This document shows, piece by piece, positions 24,990 to 36,215 of a DNA stretch of 64,000 nt (positions are counted from its first letter, which is position 1; every line of letters starts with the position of its first letter). Made by a program: the position numbers and the translations under genes. Source of the DNA: Artemia franciscana (Eukaryota > Arthropoda > Branchiopoda > Anostraca > Artemiidae); the NCBI RefSeq assembly GCF_032884065.1, contig NC_088868.1, positions 36,048,890 through 36,112,889 on the forward strand, written 5' to 3'. The notes under the pieces are model-generated. The model ran no database searches and had not been told where the DNA came from. It worked only from the letters and a program-made list of their open reading frames with translations.

Positions 24990-25600
24990 ATATACGACCA
25001 CCAAAGACTTTTTTTTCACGTATTGCTTGGAGTATGAGTCTTGGAAGTTTAGGTTTATTTCTACGATTATTACTTTTGCTGATTTTACGATTTTTTGCTT
25101 TTGCTGATGACAGTACTCTTGGCACAGTCTAATCTTCGTTCAAAGTTGATATCACTTTTTGAAAGAGTTATTCGGTGGTTTGATGTAAATTATCTTGCCT
25201 TAAATGTCGGGAAGTCGTGTTTTCTCATTTTTCTCCAAAGTCTCAAAGACTTGCCCTGACTTAAATAAAATACAATTATCAAGAGGTGCTCTAAGTAGAC
25301 CTAAGAATCGTGACATTCAATTCCTTGCCATCTTGCTTAACAAAAATCTTTCCTTCAAGCATCATATTGACCTCTTTAAAATAAAAGTTTCCAGGAGTCT
25401 TGGAATCCTTAGAAAGCTCAAACACATATTTCTAAGGTTGATTCTAAGAATCTTGTTCTGCAGCATAGTTCAGTCTAATGTTTCATATTGTTGTGTTGTT
25501 AGGATGTCAACATTTCCTTCGTCTCTGAAGCCACTTTCAAAACTTTATGATAAATCGATGACTCTTATTCAGGAAACTAACCAATCTTAACTTAAACTCT
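24990..25600 (+). pseudogene. LINE reverse transcriptase fragment
   Basis: The frame around 25080-25130 reads FADDSTLG, the catalytic motif of a LINE reverse transcriptase. It is followed by 'LNVGKSCF' and then, in a shifted frame at 25204-25590, by thumb-region wording ('DIQFLAILLNKNLSFKHHI', 'ILRKLKH'). CR1/Jockey-type by general look. It is a 5'- and 3'-truncated fragment with several frame changes and no endonuclease part. Confidence 0.65.
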
Positions 25601-25639
25601 TACTTGATTTAATATCTCTCTATTTTCTTTCTTGTGTTT

Positions 25640-26388
25640 CAAGCTCCTATTTGCAAAAATGTGGAGTTTTTTTTTGCCAGAAGACAGACCACGGATGCGT
25701 GTTTATTTGTTTTTTTCCCCAGGGTGACCGTATCAACCTAGTAGTCATAGAATGTTGCAAGAGGGCTTATTTTAACGGAAATTAAAATGTTCTAGTGCCC
25801 TTTTTAAGTGACGAAAAAATTGTAGGGCAACTAAGCGCTCTCCACCGCTTATTTTCCCAAAGTCACTAGAACAAAATTTTTAAATGGCCATTTTGATCGG
25901 CATAGTCGAAAAATCTAGTAATTATGTCTTTGAGGACGACTTATTCTCCCAAATTCCCCAGGGAAAGGGCTGCAATTTATGAACTTTGCCCAGTTAGCCA
26001 TTGGGAAGTATACGGACGTTTTCAGGGGATTTTCTTCTGGTGGGGGGCGAGGGAGAGGGTTACGTGGGAGTATCCTCACAGGGAGGAATTTATCATGGGG
26101 GAAAAGAATTCCTACAAAGGGGCCGCTAGACTTTCCAGCATTACTTAAAAAATAATGAGAAAATAAATAAATACAGTTTTTTCAGCTGAAGGTAAGAAGC
26201 AGCATTAAAACTTAAAGCAAACAGAAATTACTACATATATAAGAGGGTTCGTCTCCTCTTCACTGCCTCGCTGTTTGCGCTAAAGTATTTTTAGTATTTT
26301 CAAAAGAGCTATTTATCATAATTATACGGCCTTTGTGATTCTGAAGTCATTTCTAAACAATTGAACCAAAATTTAAACTTTAGTGGAA
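25640..26388 (+). mobile_element. R1 repeat, internal part
   Basis: It starts in the 'CAAGCTCCTATTTGCAAAAA' region and follows R1 through 'GACCGTATCAACCTAG', 'CGTTTTCAGGGGATTTT' and the 'CTAAAGTATTTTTAGTATTT' block. It lacks the R1 5' end and the long terminal foldback. More diverged than the copies at 9790 and 59978. Confidence 0.7.
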
Positions 26389-26843
26389 AAAGAAAAATAT
26401 TGACGAGGGGTAAACCCCTCATATACATAAAAAAATACACGGATATAGATGTACGTTACCTAAGTTAATTCATAGTTAATTCGGTGTTTCCCGTTGTTTT
26501 CGAAAATAAGGCAAGCTTTCTCAGGCTAATATCTTTTTATAGTGAAAACTAAACTTAATGAAACTTATATATCTAAATCAGTATAAAAACATGATTCTTT
26601 TTATGCATCTATTGATATCAAAATTCCATTTTTTAGAGTTTCACTTACTATTGAGCCGGCTCGCTCCTTTTTACAACTCGTTACCACAAACTTTTTATAA
26701 AACATTATAATTAATGAACTATTTTTAAGCCCCTTGCATTCGTCAAAGAAACCTGTGTCACATTAGGATTCATTTGAAACTTACAAAGGTTTATAGATTA
26801 AAATCATCGTATGTCCCCTATGCTATTTTGTAATAATGCAGAC
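26389..26843. repeat. 455-bp tandem duplication, left copy (contains inverted R1 5' end)
   Basis: It starts AAAGAAAAATATTGACGAGG. From about 26480 to 26690 it carries the R1 5' segment in reverse orientation (GAGCCGGCTCGCTCC, then ACTCGTTACCACAAAC). Repeated at once by 26844-27298. Confidence 0.85.
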
Positions 26844-27298
26844 AAAGAAAAATATTGACGAGGGGTAAACCCCTCATATACATAATAAAAATACACGGAT
26901 ATAGATGTACGTTACCTAAGTTAATTCGTAGTTAATTCGTTGTTTCTCGTTATTTTCGAAAATAAGGCAAGCTTTCTCAGGCTAATATCTTTTTATGGTG
27001 AAAACTAAACTTAATGAAACTTATATATCTAAATCAGTATAAATATATGATTCTTTTTATGCATCTATTGATATCAAAATTCCATTTTTTAGAGTTTCAC
27101 TTACTATTGAGCCGGCTCACTCCTTTTTACAACTCGTTACCACAAACTTTTTATAAAACATTATAATTAATGAACTATTTTAATCCCCTTGCTTTCGTCA
27201 AAGAAACCTGTGTCACATTAGGATTCATTTGAAACTTACTAAGGTTTATAGATTAAAATCATCCTATGTCCCCTATGCAATTTTGTAATAATGCAGAC
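26844..27298. repeat. 455-bp tandem duplication, right copy
   Basis: Second copy of 26389-26843, ending GTAATAATGCAGAC, with few differences. The duplication is young. Confidence 0.85.
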
Positions 27299-27345
27299 TA
27301 ATGTCCAAAATCAGGCTAGAACGATTCATGGGGAACCGAATAATC

Positions 27346-27620
<275 letters not shown>

Positions 27621-27716
<96 letters not shown>

Positions 27717-27726
27717 ATATATATAC
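27621..27726. repeat. (TA)n microsatellite
   Basis: Second TA array, about 105 bp, with a small GTATGTATAT interruption near its end. Confidence 0.95.
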
Positions 27727-27729
27727 ATT

Positions 27730-28865
27730 TAGCTATACCATTTGATTGCATTTATATCGACTTCTCGAAGGCATTTGACAAATTTTCAATACCCATCCTT
27801 CTTTAAAATTATGCAGCTTATAAATTGGGTAAAAAAAAAAATAATTCCATTAATTGCTGATTATCTAAGTGGAAGAACTCAGTAGATTGTCGTTGGTGAA
27901 GCTATGTCATCCTCAATTGATGTGTTAAGCAGAGTCTCTTAGGGTAGCTTCCTCGGTCTAATTTTATTTTGTTTATTTATCAAAGATCTGCCTTCCTCTG
28001 TTCAGCATTCTACTGTCAAGATGTTCACGGATGATGTAAAACTTCATCTACCAGTACGTGACAAAAACAATGTGCAGCTTTTACAGGAGGATCTTGACTC
28101 TCTCACTTATTGGTGCGAATCTAATTCTATGTTCATAAGCCTTTCTAAGTGTGCTGTTCTACACTATGCTTGTAAATTCCAGCCTGTGCATACTTACCAG
28201 CTGTCAGGCATACGAGTCCCTTCTAACGAAATAGTGCGTGACCTTAGCGTTTACTTTGATACCTAATTGAAATTTGATAAGCATGTTTTAGGAATTGTTA
28301 AGAATGCAAATTATTGTTTGTCGTCTATAAAGAGAAGCTTTAGTAAGTTTAACTTTCGTAATTTCTTATTACTATATAAATAAATGGTCCGCCTCTTCTT
28401 GAGCATAATACTTCGGATTGGTCTCCATTAAATCTACCGGATGAGCACAGGGTAGAAAAGGTTCAGAAAAGGGCCACTAGGTTGGTCCCATACCTTCAGT
28501 GCCTTTCCTATCCGCAGAGACTTTCCATGCTTCAACTCCCGTTGTTGATATATCGTAGACGCCGTAGTGACTTTATAAATGTGTTTTGTATACTTAAAGG
28601 ATTGGATGATATTGATCCAAATTTATTTTTCAAATTTAACCATTATCACTCTACTCTTCAGCATGATTGCAAATTATACCTCCAAAAACCACTGGAAAAA
28701 AATGGTCAACTATCTTTCGCCAGTAGAAATGCCGGACCAGGGTTTGCCTTTTGAGGTTGTCGAGGCAGAGAGGGTTCTGAATACGGTCTTAGTCAGAAGC
28801 TAAAAAACTCCTCAAACCATTGACAATTCTGACTATTTCAGCTGCAGAGACAGGTTAAAATTCCA
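27730..28865 (+). pseudogene. CR1/Jockey-type LINE reverse transcriptase fragment
   Basis: Reverse transcriptase wording in order: '[10 protein letters not shown]' (motif A, near 27750), then 'MFTDDVKLHLPV' (the xxDD catalytic motif, near 28021), then 'SLSKCAVLHYA'. The C-terminal CR1/Jockey signature 'ERL...LPLLIYRRRRSDFINVF...ILKGL' appears as 'QRLSMLQLPLLIYRRRRSDF' near 28510. Several stops and frame changes separate these blocks. It lacks the endonuclease, which may be represented by the oppositely oriented fragment that starts next to its 3' end. Confidence 0.75.
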
Positions 28866-28869
28866 TTGA

Positions 28870-30060
28870 TTAAGGGCAAGGAGATCCAAGGTATGACCTA
28901 AAATCAAGTAGAGAAGAAGAACGACTTACCGAAGAGGCTGTAGCTTTGCCAATATTAGCAAAATACGAAGTTGAACTTTTAGCTCATCTTCTTCATTTTT
29001 GCCGCCAATCACATCACTTGATAGGGCAGGAGGAAGCAGTCAAGATAGCCTGATAACAGAATTGATCACTTTCCATGTCTCCCTAATGCCTTTACCACAC
29101 GCAAAGAATTCTCTATAATAAAATAGCGATTTAGGCTTTCGGGAAAGCAAATTGTAAATCCTTCTATAAGCTTTGAAAAGTTGAAGCCGAGAATCACGCG
29201 AAAATGGCCTAAAGGACTTGTTAGCCTTCCAAAGATTATTTTTCTTCCTCCAACTTTTAAGGAGTCTAGAAGTTATCCAAGGATTCAAATGGGCTATTTT
29301 CTTCGATACGAGATTTGACTGGGGTGCATCACATTTATCCAAGGTAACTAATTTCGAAGAGTCATGAAACAAAGTAAACAAAGGGTCTATATCAGACTAG
29401 GTTGGAGACTATTAGTAAGAATATAGGTTGGCCTATATTCTTAGGCCAACCATGACCTAAGAATATGCAAACCCTGATCATTTGGTTATAAAGAGGAAAA
29501 ACCAGCTCCTAAACTTCTTCCAGGCGAGCAATCGGAAAAATTAGGCATGGAAAAAAAGGAAAATGGTCTGAGATATCACTCTTCAATAGAAAATTTTCCA
29601 CCAAGGTCAACGATGAAAAAATTTTATCAAGCAAAGAAGTGGTAGTTTTAGTTATGCAAGTTGGAATGCATGCAGAAGGTAATGTTCCTCAAGCGAGCAT
29701 TGTTGAAAGAAAATGCAAGGACGAGAATGACCTTCGGTCACATAAATTAAGGTTGAAGTCACCCATAATGACAAATTTACATGAATGAAGCTGGATTATT
29801 TCCAAAACCTCATCAGGAATCTGAAGAAAAAAAAGGAACAGACCTACTAGGACACATATATGTATTACCAACAATCAAAGTTTTAGCTTGGATTTTAATC
29901 TCAATAAACATGGATTTAAAAATTCCTTCTTCATTTCTTGACAGGTCACGTCTAACAGAATACTGAGGATATTTCAAAACATGAACAGCAATACCACCTT
30001 TAATCATCCTACTTCGATTCAAATATTCCATCTTATACCCAAGGAGATGCAATTGAGACT
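28870..30060 (-). pseudogene. LINE endonuclease and linker fragment
   Basis: On the minus strand, an APE-type endonuclease block reads 'KGGIAVHVLKYPQYSVRRDL', then 'LIVGNTYMCPS' and 'IMGDFNLNL' (the GDFN catalytic motif). It is followed at 29381-29040 by the endonuclease-RT linker ('HLNPWITSRLLKSWRKKNNL'). It is 3'-truncated before the RT palm and split by frame changes. Part of it (29643-30060) belongs to the left arm of the large inverted repeat, and a near-identical endonuclease lies at 35345-35638. Confidence 0.75.
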
Positions 30061-31588
30061 CGTTTTTCGAATCAAGAGAAGTCTCTCAAAGACCAGTAAA
30101 TTCAGGGTGTCCACTACACACAATCTTTTTCAACTAATAAAATGAAGAACAAAGACCACGAACATTAAGCTGAAGTACAGAGAAACTACCATCTCGTTTG
30201 GATACTCGATCTAAATCCGATACATACTTACTATTAACAAAAAATACGGATTTGATGGTGATTTATTAGACTGACCTACTGAATTATTTATCAAACTAAG
30301 AACATCAATTGGGTTATTTTGAAGATGAAATAGTCGCTCACCTAAGGAGCAGATTTCACCAAAACTAAGAGTCAAACAAATTCAAAAATAATTACAAACT
30401 ATGATTTGTCACACGCAACTCTCCACCCAGCTTGGTAAATTCATGTCAATGACATACGGAAAGCAACTAGACAAACAGAACGATGAATTCACTTTTTGAG
30501 ACAAATGAAACTAAAACAGAAGAAATAAAGCCCAAAAAAACAGAAAAATAGGATAAGAGAAAAATTTGTATACAAAATGAATAAACACAAAACATATCTA
30601 AATATCAAAATCCAGGAGAAATATTTATATATCATATCTTACGAAAAGAAAAACTAACAAACATCAAACGAATAACTAAAAACTGAACGAATCACACCAA
30701 TTACTCATCACCTCCGACTGATACATTAGGCTGGGCAACCACAGAGGCTATATATCTAGATTGTTTAAAGGGATCGAAACATGTCCCCAATACGCACCAA
30801 GCCTTACTTGGTTGTCAAGTCTTACTTAAAGGGCTTTTTTGCTTCTATCCATACACTAATCCCATTTATTATCACTCGGGTTTCAGCAACTTTTATTGAA
30901 GTGTTAGATGACGTACGCAGACTGTGGCCGAAAAATAGCAGTTCTTTTCTACGGCATTACAATTCACGCAGGAGGTAAGAAGTAATACTTTTTCCAGATC
31001 TTAGTAATTTTTCATAATAGCGTCTTTATCTGTTAAATTAGCCATGTTTAATTAGCCGGATGCATTATCCCAAATGCATCCGGTTGAACTTTTGAGATGG
31101 CCATTTTGTTAAATTAAGTCAAAAGATTGCATAACAAAAACACCAGGGTCAACACACACCCCAGAGCCCTAGAGTAAGTGTTGTATGTTATGTCCGGTGA
31201 GCATATAAGGTTCTTCTGTGATGGTTTTAATGATAGTACATAGTTCAAATAGACCAAACCACCCACCCTAATCAAAAAACTTGTGAACGATGTTTTATTC
31301 CAAAACTAAAGCGAGCTGACCCCTGGCCTTCTCTGTATGGCACAAACCCCCCTCCAAAAAAAAACTTACAAGCAATAATCATGGTCCTCCATGGCCCAAT
31401 ACCCCTCCCTACCACAAACAATATCGATGGCATATCATGAAAACTAGCCCCTAAGCCTCCCCACAATGGTCAGATCCCCCTGCCCCAAATGAAACACTTA
31501 TTAACGTAATTTCAGTCCAAAAATCATAACAGCTAACCCCTGGCTTTCACTCCTGGCCCCTCCCCTAATCAAAAAACTTATCAACGGT
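29643..31588 (+). repeat. large inverted repeat, left arm
   Basis: From TTATGCAAGTTGGAATGCAT inward, this arm is the reverse complement of 33657-35683 over most of its length. It includes the LINE endonuclease, a block starting 'ACATGTCCCCAATACGCA' (about 30780) and an unidentified C/A-rich region at 31090-31588. About 550 bp of it (roughly 29990-30540) are missing from the right arm, and about 670 bp of the right arm (34180-34850) are missing here. Confidence 0.8.
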
Positions 31589-32299
31589 TTTCTATTCCAA
31601 AATCATAGGTATTCAGTTTAATTTTATTAGATCTTTCCAAAACTGCTCAGACACACCTCTATTCTTCACTACAAACAAGATTAGGGCTACTGCCCATTTC
31701 CCTAAGAGTAAAAGCATAAGGCCTACTGCGTATTTGGCTCTTTACTAAAACCACTTTTCTTACAGATATTTACTTTTTTACTTAGTAAAACATAGAAAAT
31801 AAAATGAACATTTCAGTGAAACCAGACCAATATTCGCCAATAGGCCCACTAGGCCCTGTAGCTTTCACTATTCTCGAAATTTTTAGGATTCCCCAAAAAT
31901 CTTGCAAAAATGGAGTTGTAAAAAAGCTTGGGCCTAGAAGCTACAAAGCTTTAAATCCGGACCTTAGTTAAACAAAATCTTGAACTGATGAGCTTCTGAC
32001 AACTAATATCATTGTAAATTAAATACTCAGTTTAATATTATTAGTTCTTGCCAAAACTGTTAATTTAATTTTGGAATAAAAAATATTTTTAAAATAGGGA
32101 ATTTTGGAAAACTTGAAAATTTGGTAATAAAAAACGAACAGAAATTAATTTTAAAAAAAATTACAAAAAAGAAGCTTCCTAAAGACAATAAATGCCATAT
32201 TAAACTTAAGATCAAAATAAATGGAAACCTACAATTACTCAAACTCAAAACGACCAAAAATCTCTATCGGAGAATAAATGAAACCTTAAGCAAACAGAA
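31589..32299. other. centre of the inverted repeat, unassigned part
   Basis: AT-rich, with no gene recognised. Confidence 0.4.
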
Positions 32300-32393
32300 A
32301 TTAAATATGTAATCATAGAAAAAAAGTTAAGAAAAGTAGAAAAGTTAGAAAAGTTAGAAATGTAGAAAAGTAGAAAAAGTAGAAAAGTTAAGG
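32300..32393. repeat. GTAGAAAA-type minisatellite
   Basis: Short tandem units of the type AAGTAGAAAAGTTAGA directly beyond the 3' end of the Penelope-like frame. Confidence 0.75.
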
Positions 32394-33305
32394 TATAATC
32401 TTCCTTTCATCCTTCAAACTCTTTAACTCGTTCTTAAACTTCTTTGTGTATGAGTCCGTCGGGTCAAAAGAAAGTCTTTGGTGTGTTTTTTCATCTTTCT
32501 GTAAAGCGTTTAATTTTGAATCGTAGTCTTTGGTTTCCATTACCACTAAAGTTTTACCCTTGTCTGCTTTTGTAATAATAATAGATTCATCCCTTCTTAA
32601 ATTATTAAGAATTTTTATGTCTTTGATAGAATTGTTAGGGATTTCTGGTTTTAAAGCAAACTCTGACAGGGTTTTAACTGTAGAAGCTCTTAGTAGGCTA
32701 ACATCTTTGATTAGGATGGGGTTTCTATGTAAAGATGTTTCTATTGAAGAGATAATTTCTTCTACTGGGACTTTATTAGTTCTAAAGCAAAATTTTGGAC
32801 CTTTTTCTAATACGGACTTTTTTTGTAACGTTAAGGTCCTTGATGAAAAATTAATGAAACCTGGTCCAAGAGATGACGAAGGTATTACGGCTTTATGTTC
32901 AGATAATTTTGAAAACTTTTTAAGTAATCTTTCTCCGGAAAGGTGAAAGTCATGATTGAAATGATTTCTTGCTGTTTGTTGAATAAAACAAAAATAATCT
33001 TTCACTAATAAAGCTCTTTTTCTCCTTTTATCTTTAATCAGATGGTTTAAAGTCTTAAATTGTAGACCTTGCTCGAACTTTCTTCCTTTAAAAGTGCCTA
33101 AATGTAGATTGAATTTTATTGAAGGTGGCAAAATCCTTTTTTTCTTACATTGATGAAGAAAATCTTGTTGATTTATAATGTTTGTGTGTCTCTTATTGGT
33201 GCTAATATATTTAAACACCTCCTTGGTCATATTATCCCCATATACTAGACGTAGATAACTTTGAAGACCACTCTGCTTCTCCATGACGAAAGTAAAACAG
33301 TTCAA
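32388..33305 (-). pseudogene. Penelope-like retroelement, N-terminal part
   Basis: An open 305-residue frame with the N-terminal wording of Penelope-like reverse transcriptases: a long basic region, then 'LNNLRRDESIIITKADKGKT' and 'VVMETKDYDSKLN'. Known members continue from this point into the RT palm and a GIY-YIG or related C-terminus, none of which is here. The frame is uninterrupted as far as it goes, so the copy is truncated rather than heavily mutated. The candidate hammerhead ribozyme lies just upstream on the same strand. It occupies the centre of the large inverted repeat. Confidence 0.7.
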
Positions 33306-33337
33306 AATAGGGATGAAACCTTTTTATTAACAGTGAA

Positions 33338-33391
33338 CAGATATAAAATTTAACTGGATATTTCGAACACATATACAGTATTCATCATCAG
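33338..33391 (-). ncRNA. candidate hammerhead ribozyme of a Penelope-like element
   Basis: On the minus strand the core CTGATGA is followed by a 6-bp stem (GAATAC / GTGTTC), then GAAA, then a 4-bp stem closing on TATC. The order CTGATGA - stem II - GAAA - stem III - TC is that of hammerhead ribozymes, and such motifs are known in the terminal repeats of Penelope-like elements. One unpaired T lies between CTGATGA and stem II, and stem I is weak as I can draw it, so cleavage is not assured. Confidence 0.5.
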
Positions 33392-33656
33392 CAGTAAAAC
33401 TAAAAGATATGAATAAAGCCATACAAAATTTACACCTAATAAACTATTACATATAGTTTATTGCTCTAATTTTTTTAATGAAACGGCGGAAGCCAATCTC
33501 TTTGACCTTTTGGGTTCCGGTTCATTAGATTTAGCTGAAATATTACGTGGACAGAGGTCATAGCTTTTGGGTGAGGTGATATTTACTTTGGGTGAGGTTT
33601 CATTTATTCAAAAATTCTTATTCATCAAAAATCTTCAACTTGCCCAAATGAAGAGT
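33392..33656. other. Penelope 5' flank, unassigned
   Basis: No gene recognised. It may include the rest of the Penelope-like terminal repeat. Confidence 0.4.
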
Positions 33657-35683
33657 TTTGATAAGTTTTTTGATTAGGGGAGGGGCCAGGAGTGAAAGCC
33701 AGGGGTTAGCTGTTGTGATTTTTGGACTAAAATTACGTTAATAAGTGTTTCATTTGGGGCAGGGGGATCTGACCATTGTGGGGAGGGTTAGGGGCTAGTT
33801 TTCATGATATGCCATCGATATTGTTTGGGGTAGGGAGGGGTATTGGGCCATGGAGGACCATGATTATTGCTTGTAAGTTGTTTTTTTGGAGGGGGGTTTG
33901 TGCCATACAGAGAAGGCCAGGGGTCAGCTCGCTATAGTTTTAGAATAAAACATCGTTCACAAGTTTTTTGATTAGGGTGGGTGGTTTGGTCTATTTGAAC
34001 TATGTACTATCATTAAAATCATCACAGAAGAACCTTATATGCTCACCGGACATCACATACAACACTTACTCTAGGGCTCTGGGGTGTGTGTTGACCCTGG
34101 TGTTTTTGTTATGCAATCTTTTGACTTAATTTAACAAAATGGCTATCTCAAAAATTCAACAGGATGCATTTGGGATAAAAAGGATGGTTAGCAGCCCTCC
34201 GATCCCTTTTGACTCTTATAAAGAAAACTAGAACTTTCCGTTTCTAATCGAATGAGCCTCCGAAGAATTTTTACAATCATTCCTTCCAAAAGAAACTCAT
34301 ATGCCCCCGATGCATAACTTACAACAATTGCCTACTTGCTCTGGAGGTTGTTGCTAACCCGGAGTTTTTCTGCTTTATCTTTAAACTATTGTGAAAAAAT
34401 GGCTATTCCAATATTTTGATTTGATGTGTTTGGGAAAAAGGGGCCTTGGGGAGACTAGTTATCCTCTGATCACTTTTGACTCTTAAAAATGGCACTAGAA
34501 ATTCCAATTTGCAATCGAATGGGCTAACTCTGGAGTTTATGCTACCATCCCTTCCATATTAACTTATATGCCTTGGAGGCATAGATTACTACACTTGCCC
34601 CTGGGCTCTGGGGTGGACTTTGTTATCCCTGGATTGTGAGATTATATGATTTCTGGTCAATTTCGAACAAAATAGCCGTATAAGAAATTCGATTGGACGC
34701 ATTTGGGGAAAATAAGGTTGGAATTGGTCAGTAGCACGAATTCATTGCCCTTAGTTAAGTGCTATGGTTTGAAGGGAAATAAACCATCAGGCTCTAATAC
34801 TAAGGTGACGTCTAGGACTACATCAAAACCGGCCAGTTTTCGTGGCTTTGGCTAATTTAACAGATAAAGACGTATTATGAAAAATTACTAAGATCGGGAA
34901 AAAGTATTACTTCTTACCTCCTGCGTGAATTGTCACGCCTTAGAAAAGAACTGCAATTTTTCGGCCACAGTCTGCGTACGTCATCTAACACTTCAATAAA
35001 AGTTGCTGAAACCCGAGTGATAATAAATGGGATTAGTGTATGGATAGAAGCGAAAAAGCCCTTTAAGTAAGACTTGACAACCAAGTAAGGCTTGGTTGCG
35101 TATTGGGGACATGTTCCGATCCCTTTAAACAATCTAGATATATAGCCTCTGTGGTTGCCCAGCCTAATGTATCAGTCGAAGGTGATGAGTAATTGGTGTG
35201 ATTCGTTCAGTTTTTAGTTATTCGTTTGATGTTTGTTAGTTTTTCTTTTCGTAAGATATGATATATAAATATTTCTCCTGGATTTTGATATTTAGATATG
35301 TTTTGTGTTTATTCATTTTGTATACACATTTTTCTCTTATCCTATTTTTCTTTGAAATATCCTCCATATTCTGTTAGACGTGACCTGTCAAGAAATGAAG
35401 AAGGAATTTTTAAATCCGTGTTTATTGAGATTAAAATCCAAGCTAAAACTTTGATTGTTGGTAATACATATATGTGTCCTAGTAGGTCTGTTCCTTTTTT
35501 TCTTCAGATTCCTGATGAGGTTTTGGAAATAATCCAGCTTCATTCATGTAAACTTGTCAATATGGGTGACTTCAACCTTAATTTATGTGACCGAAGGTCA
35601 TTCTCGTCCTTGCATTTTCTTTCAACAATGCTCGCTTGAGGAACATTACCTTCTGCATGCATTCCAACTTGCATAACTAACTT
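33657..35683 (-). repeat. large inverted repeat, right arm
   Basis: Reverse complement of the left arm: the 'GGGAGGGGCCAGGAGTG...' G-rich region at its inner end, the 'TGCGTACGTCATCTAACACT' block near 34970, and the endonuclease at its outer end. The extra 34180-34850 segment reads like further diverged modules of an R1-type repeat (each with 'CTCTGGGGTGG' and 'ATGCATTTGGG'-like phrases). Confidence 0.8.
35345..35638 (+). pseudogene. LINE endonuclease fragment, second copy
   Basis: Same APE-type endonuclease as at 29689-30052 but on the plus strand: 'KYPPYSVRRDLSRNEEGIF', then 'LIVGNTYMCPS', then 'MGDFNLNL'. The block is open here over about 98 codons. It is the outer end of the right inverted-repeat arm and stops just before the segmental duplication starts. 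Confidence 0.75.
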
Positions 35684-35814
35684 GCTTATACTTGCATAAC
35701 TAACTTGCATATACTTCTCTAGTAATGACAAAGAAACAATATTCAATCATCAGAATCTTGCTATAGGCCTATGTACTAATATGCACTTTGAACAAAACTA
35801 AACATTTACCCTAT

Positions 35815-36215
35815 CTTGGAAAGGGGTTGAGTTAGAGAAATGGAACTTTCAGGAATACTTTTGCAAATTAAAGTTTGTCATGGGAAGGTATTTGGAAGTT
35901 CTTAGTCTATCTCCACTGATTCTCCCTCTAGAGGACAATGACCTTTGACAATCTTTAAAAATCCTTGTGATATGAAAGTGAAACCTTGAAAAACAGATCT
36001 TCTGCTTAAATGAAGTACAAAAAGAAACTGTTTTCATGTTCATAACTTTGATCAATCCTCAATACATTTGGTAAATTTTGAAAAGACCCATTGAAATGGC
36101 TTAAAATCTACTTAAATAACAGGGAGTGAATTTTCAGAAATAAAACCAGAGAAAAAGAAACTGATAACTGAAAATTAAGGTAAAATATTGTTTTGTTAAA
36201 ATTTCAGTAGGTAGC
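35815..36215 (+). repeat. R4 foldback repeat, one arm
   Basis: Diverged R4 arm with 'GAACTTTCAGGAAT', 'TCATGGGAAGGTATTTGGAA' and 'AGATCTTCTGCTTAAATGAA'. The same phrases occur at 38671-39180 and, inverted, at 42060-42362. Confidence 0.65.

Noticed and set aside
25924-26148. Open frame recurring in R1 copies (also at 45795 and 60475) with Gly/Trp-rich wording
   Set aside because: Its reading frame is not kept across R1 copies, and the similarity is explained by the DNA repeat.
27730-30060. Twin-primed LINE insertion
   Set aside because: In twin priming the inverted 5' part should lie upstream of the sense 3' part; here the order is RT sense, then endonuclease antisense.
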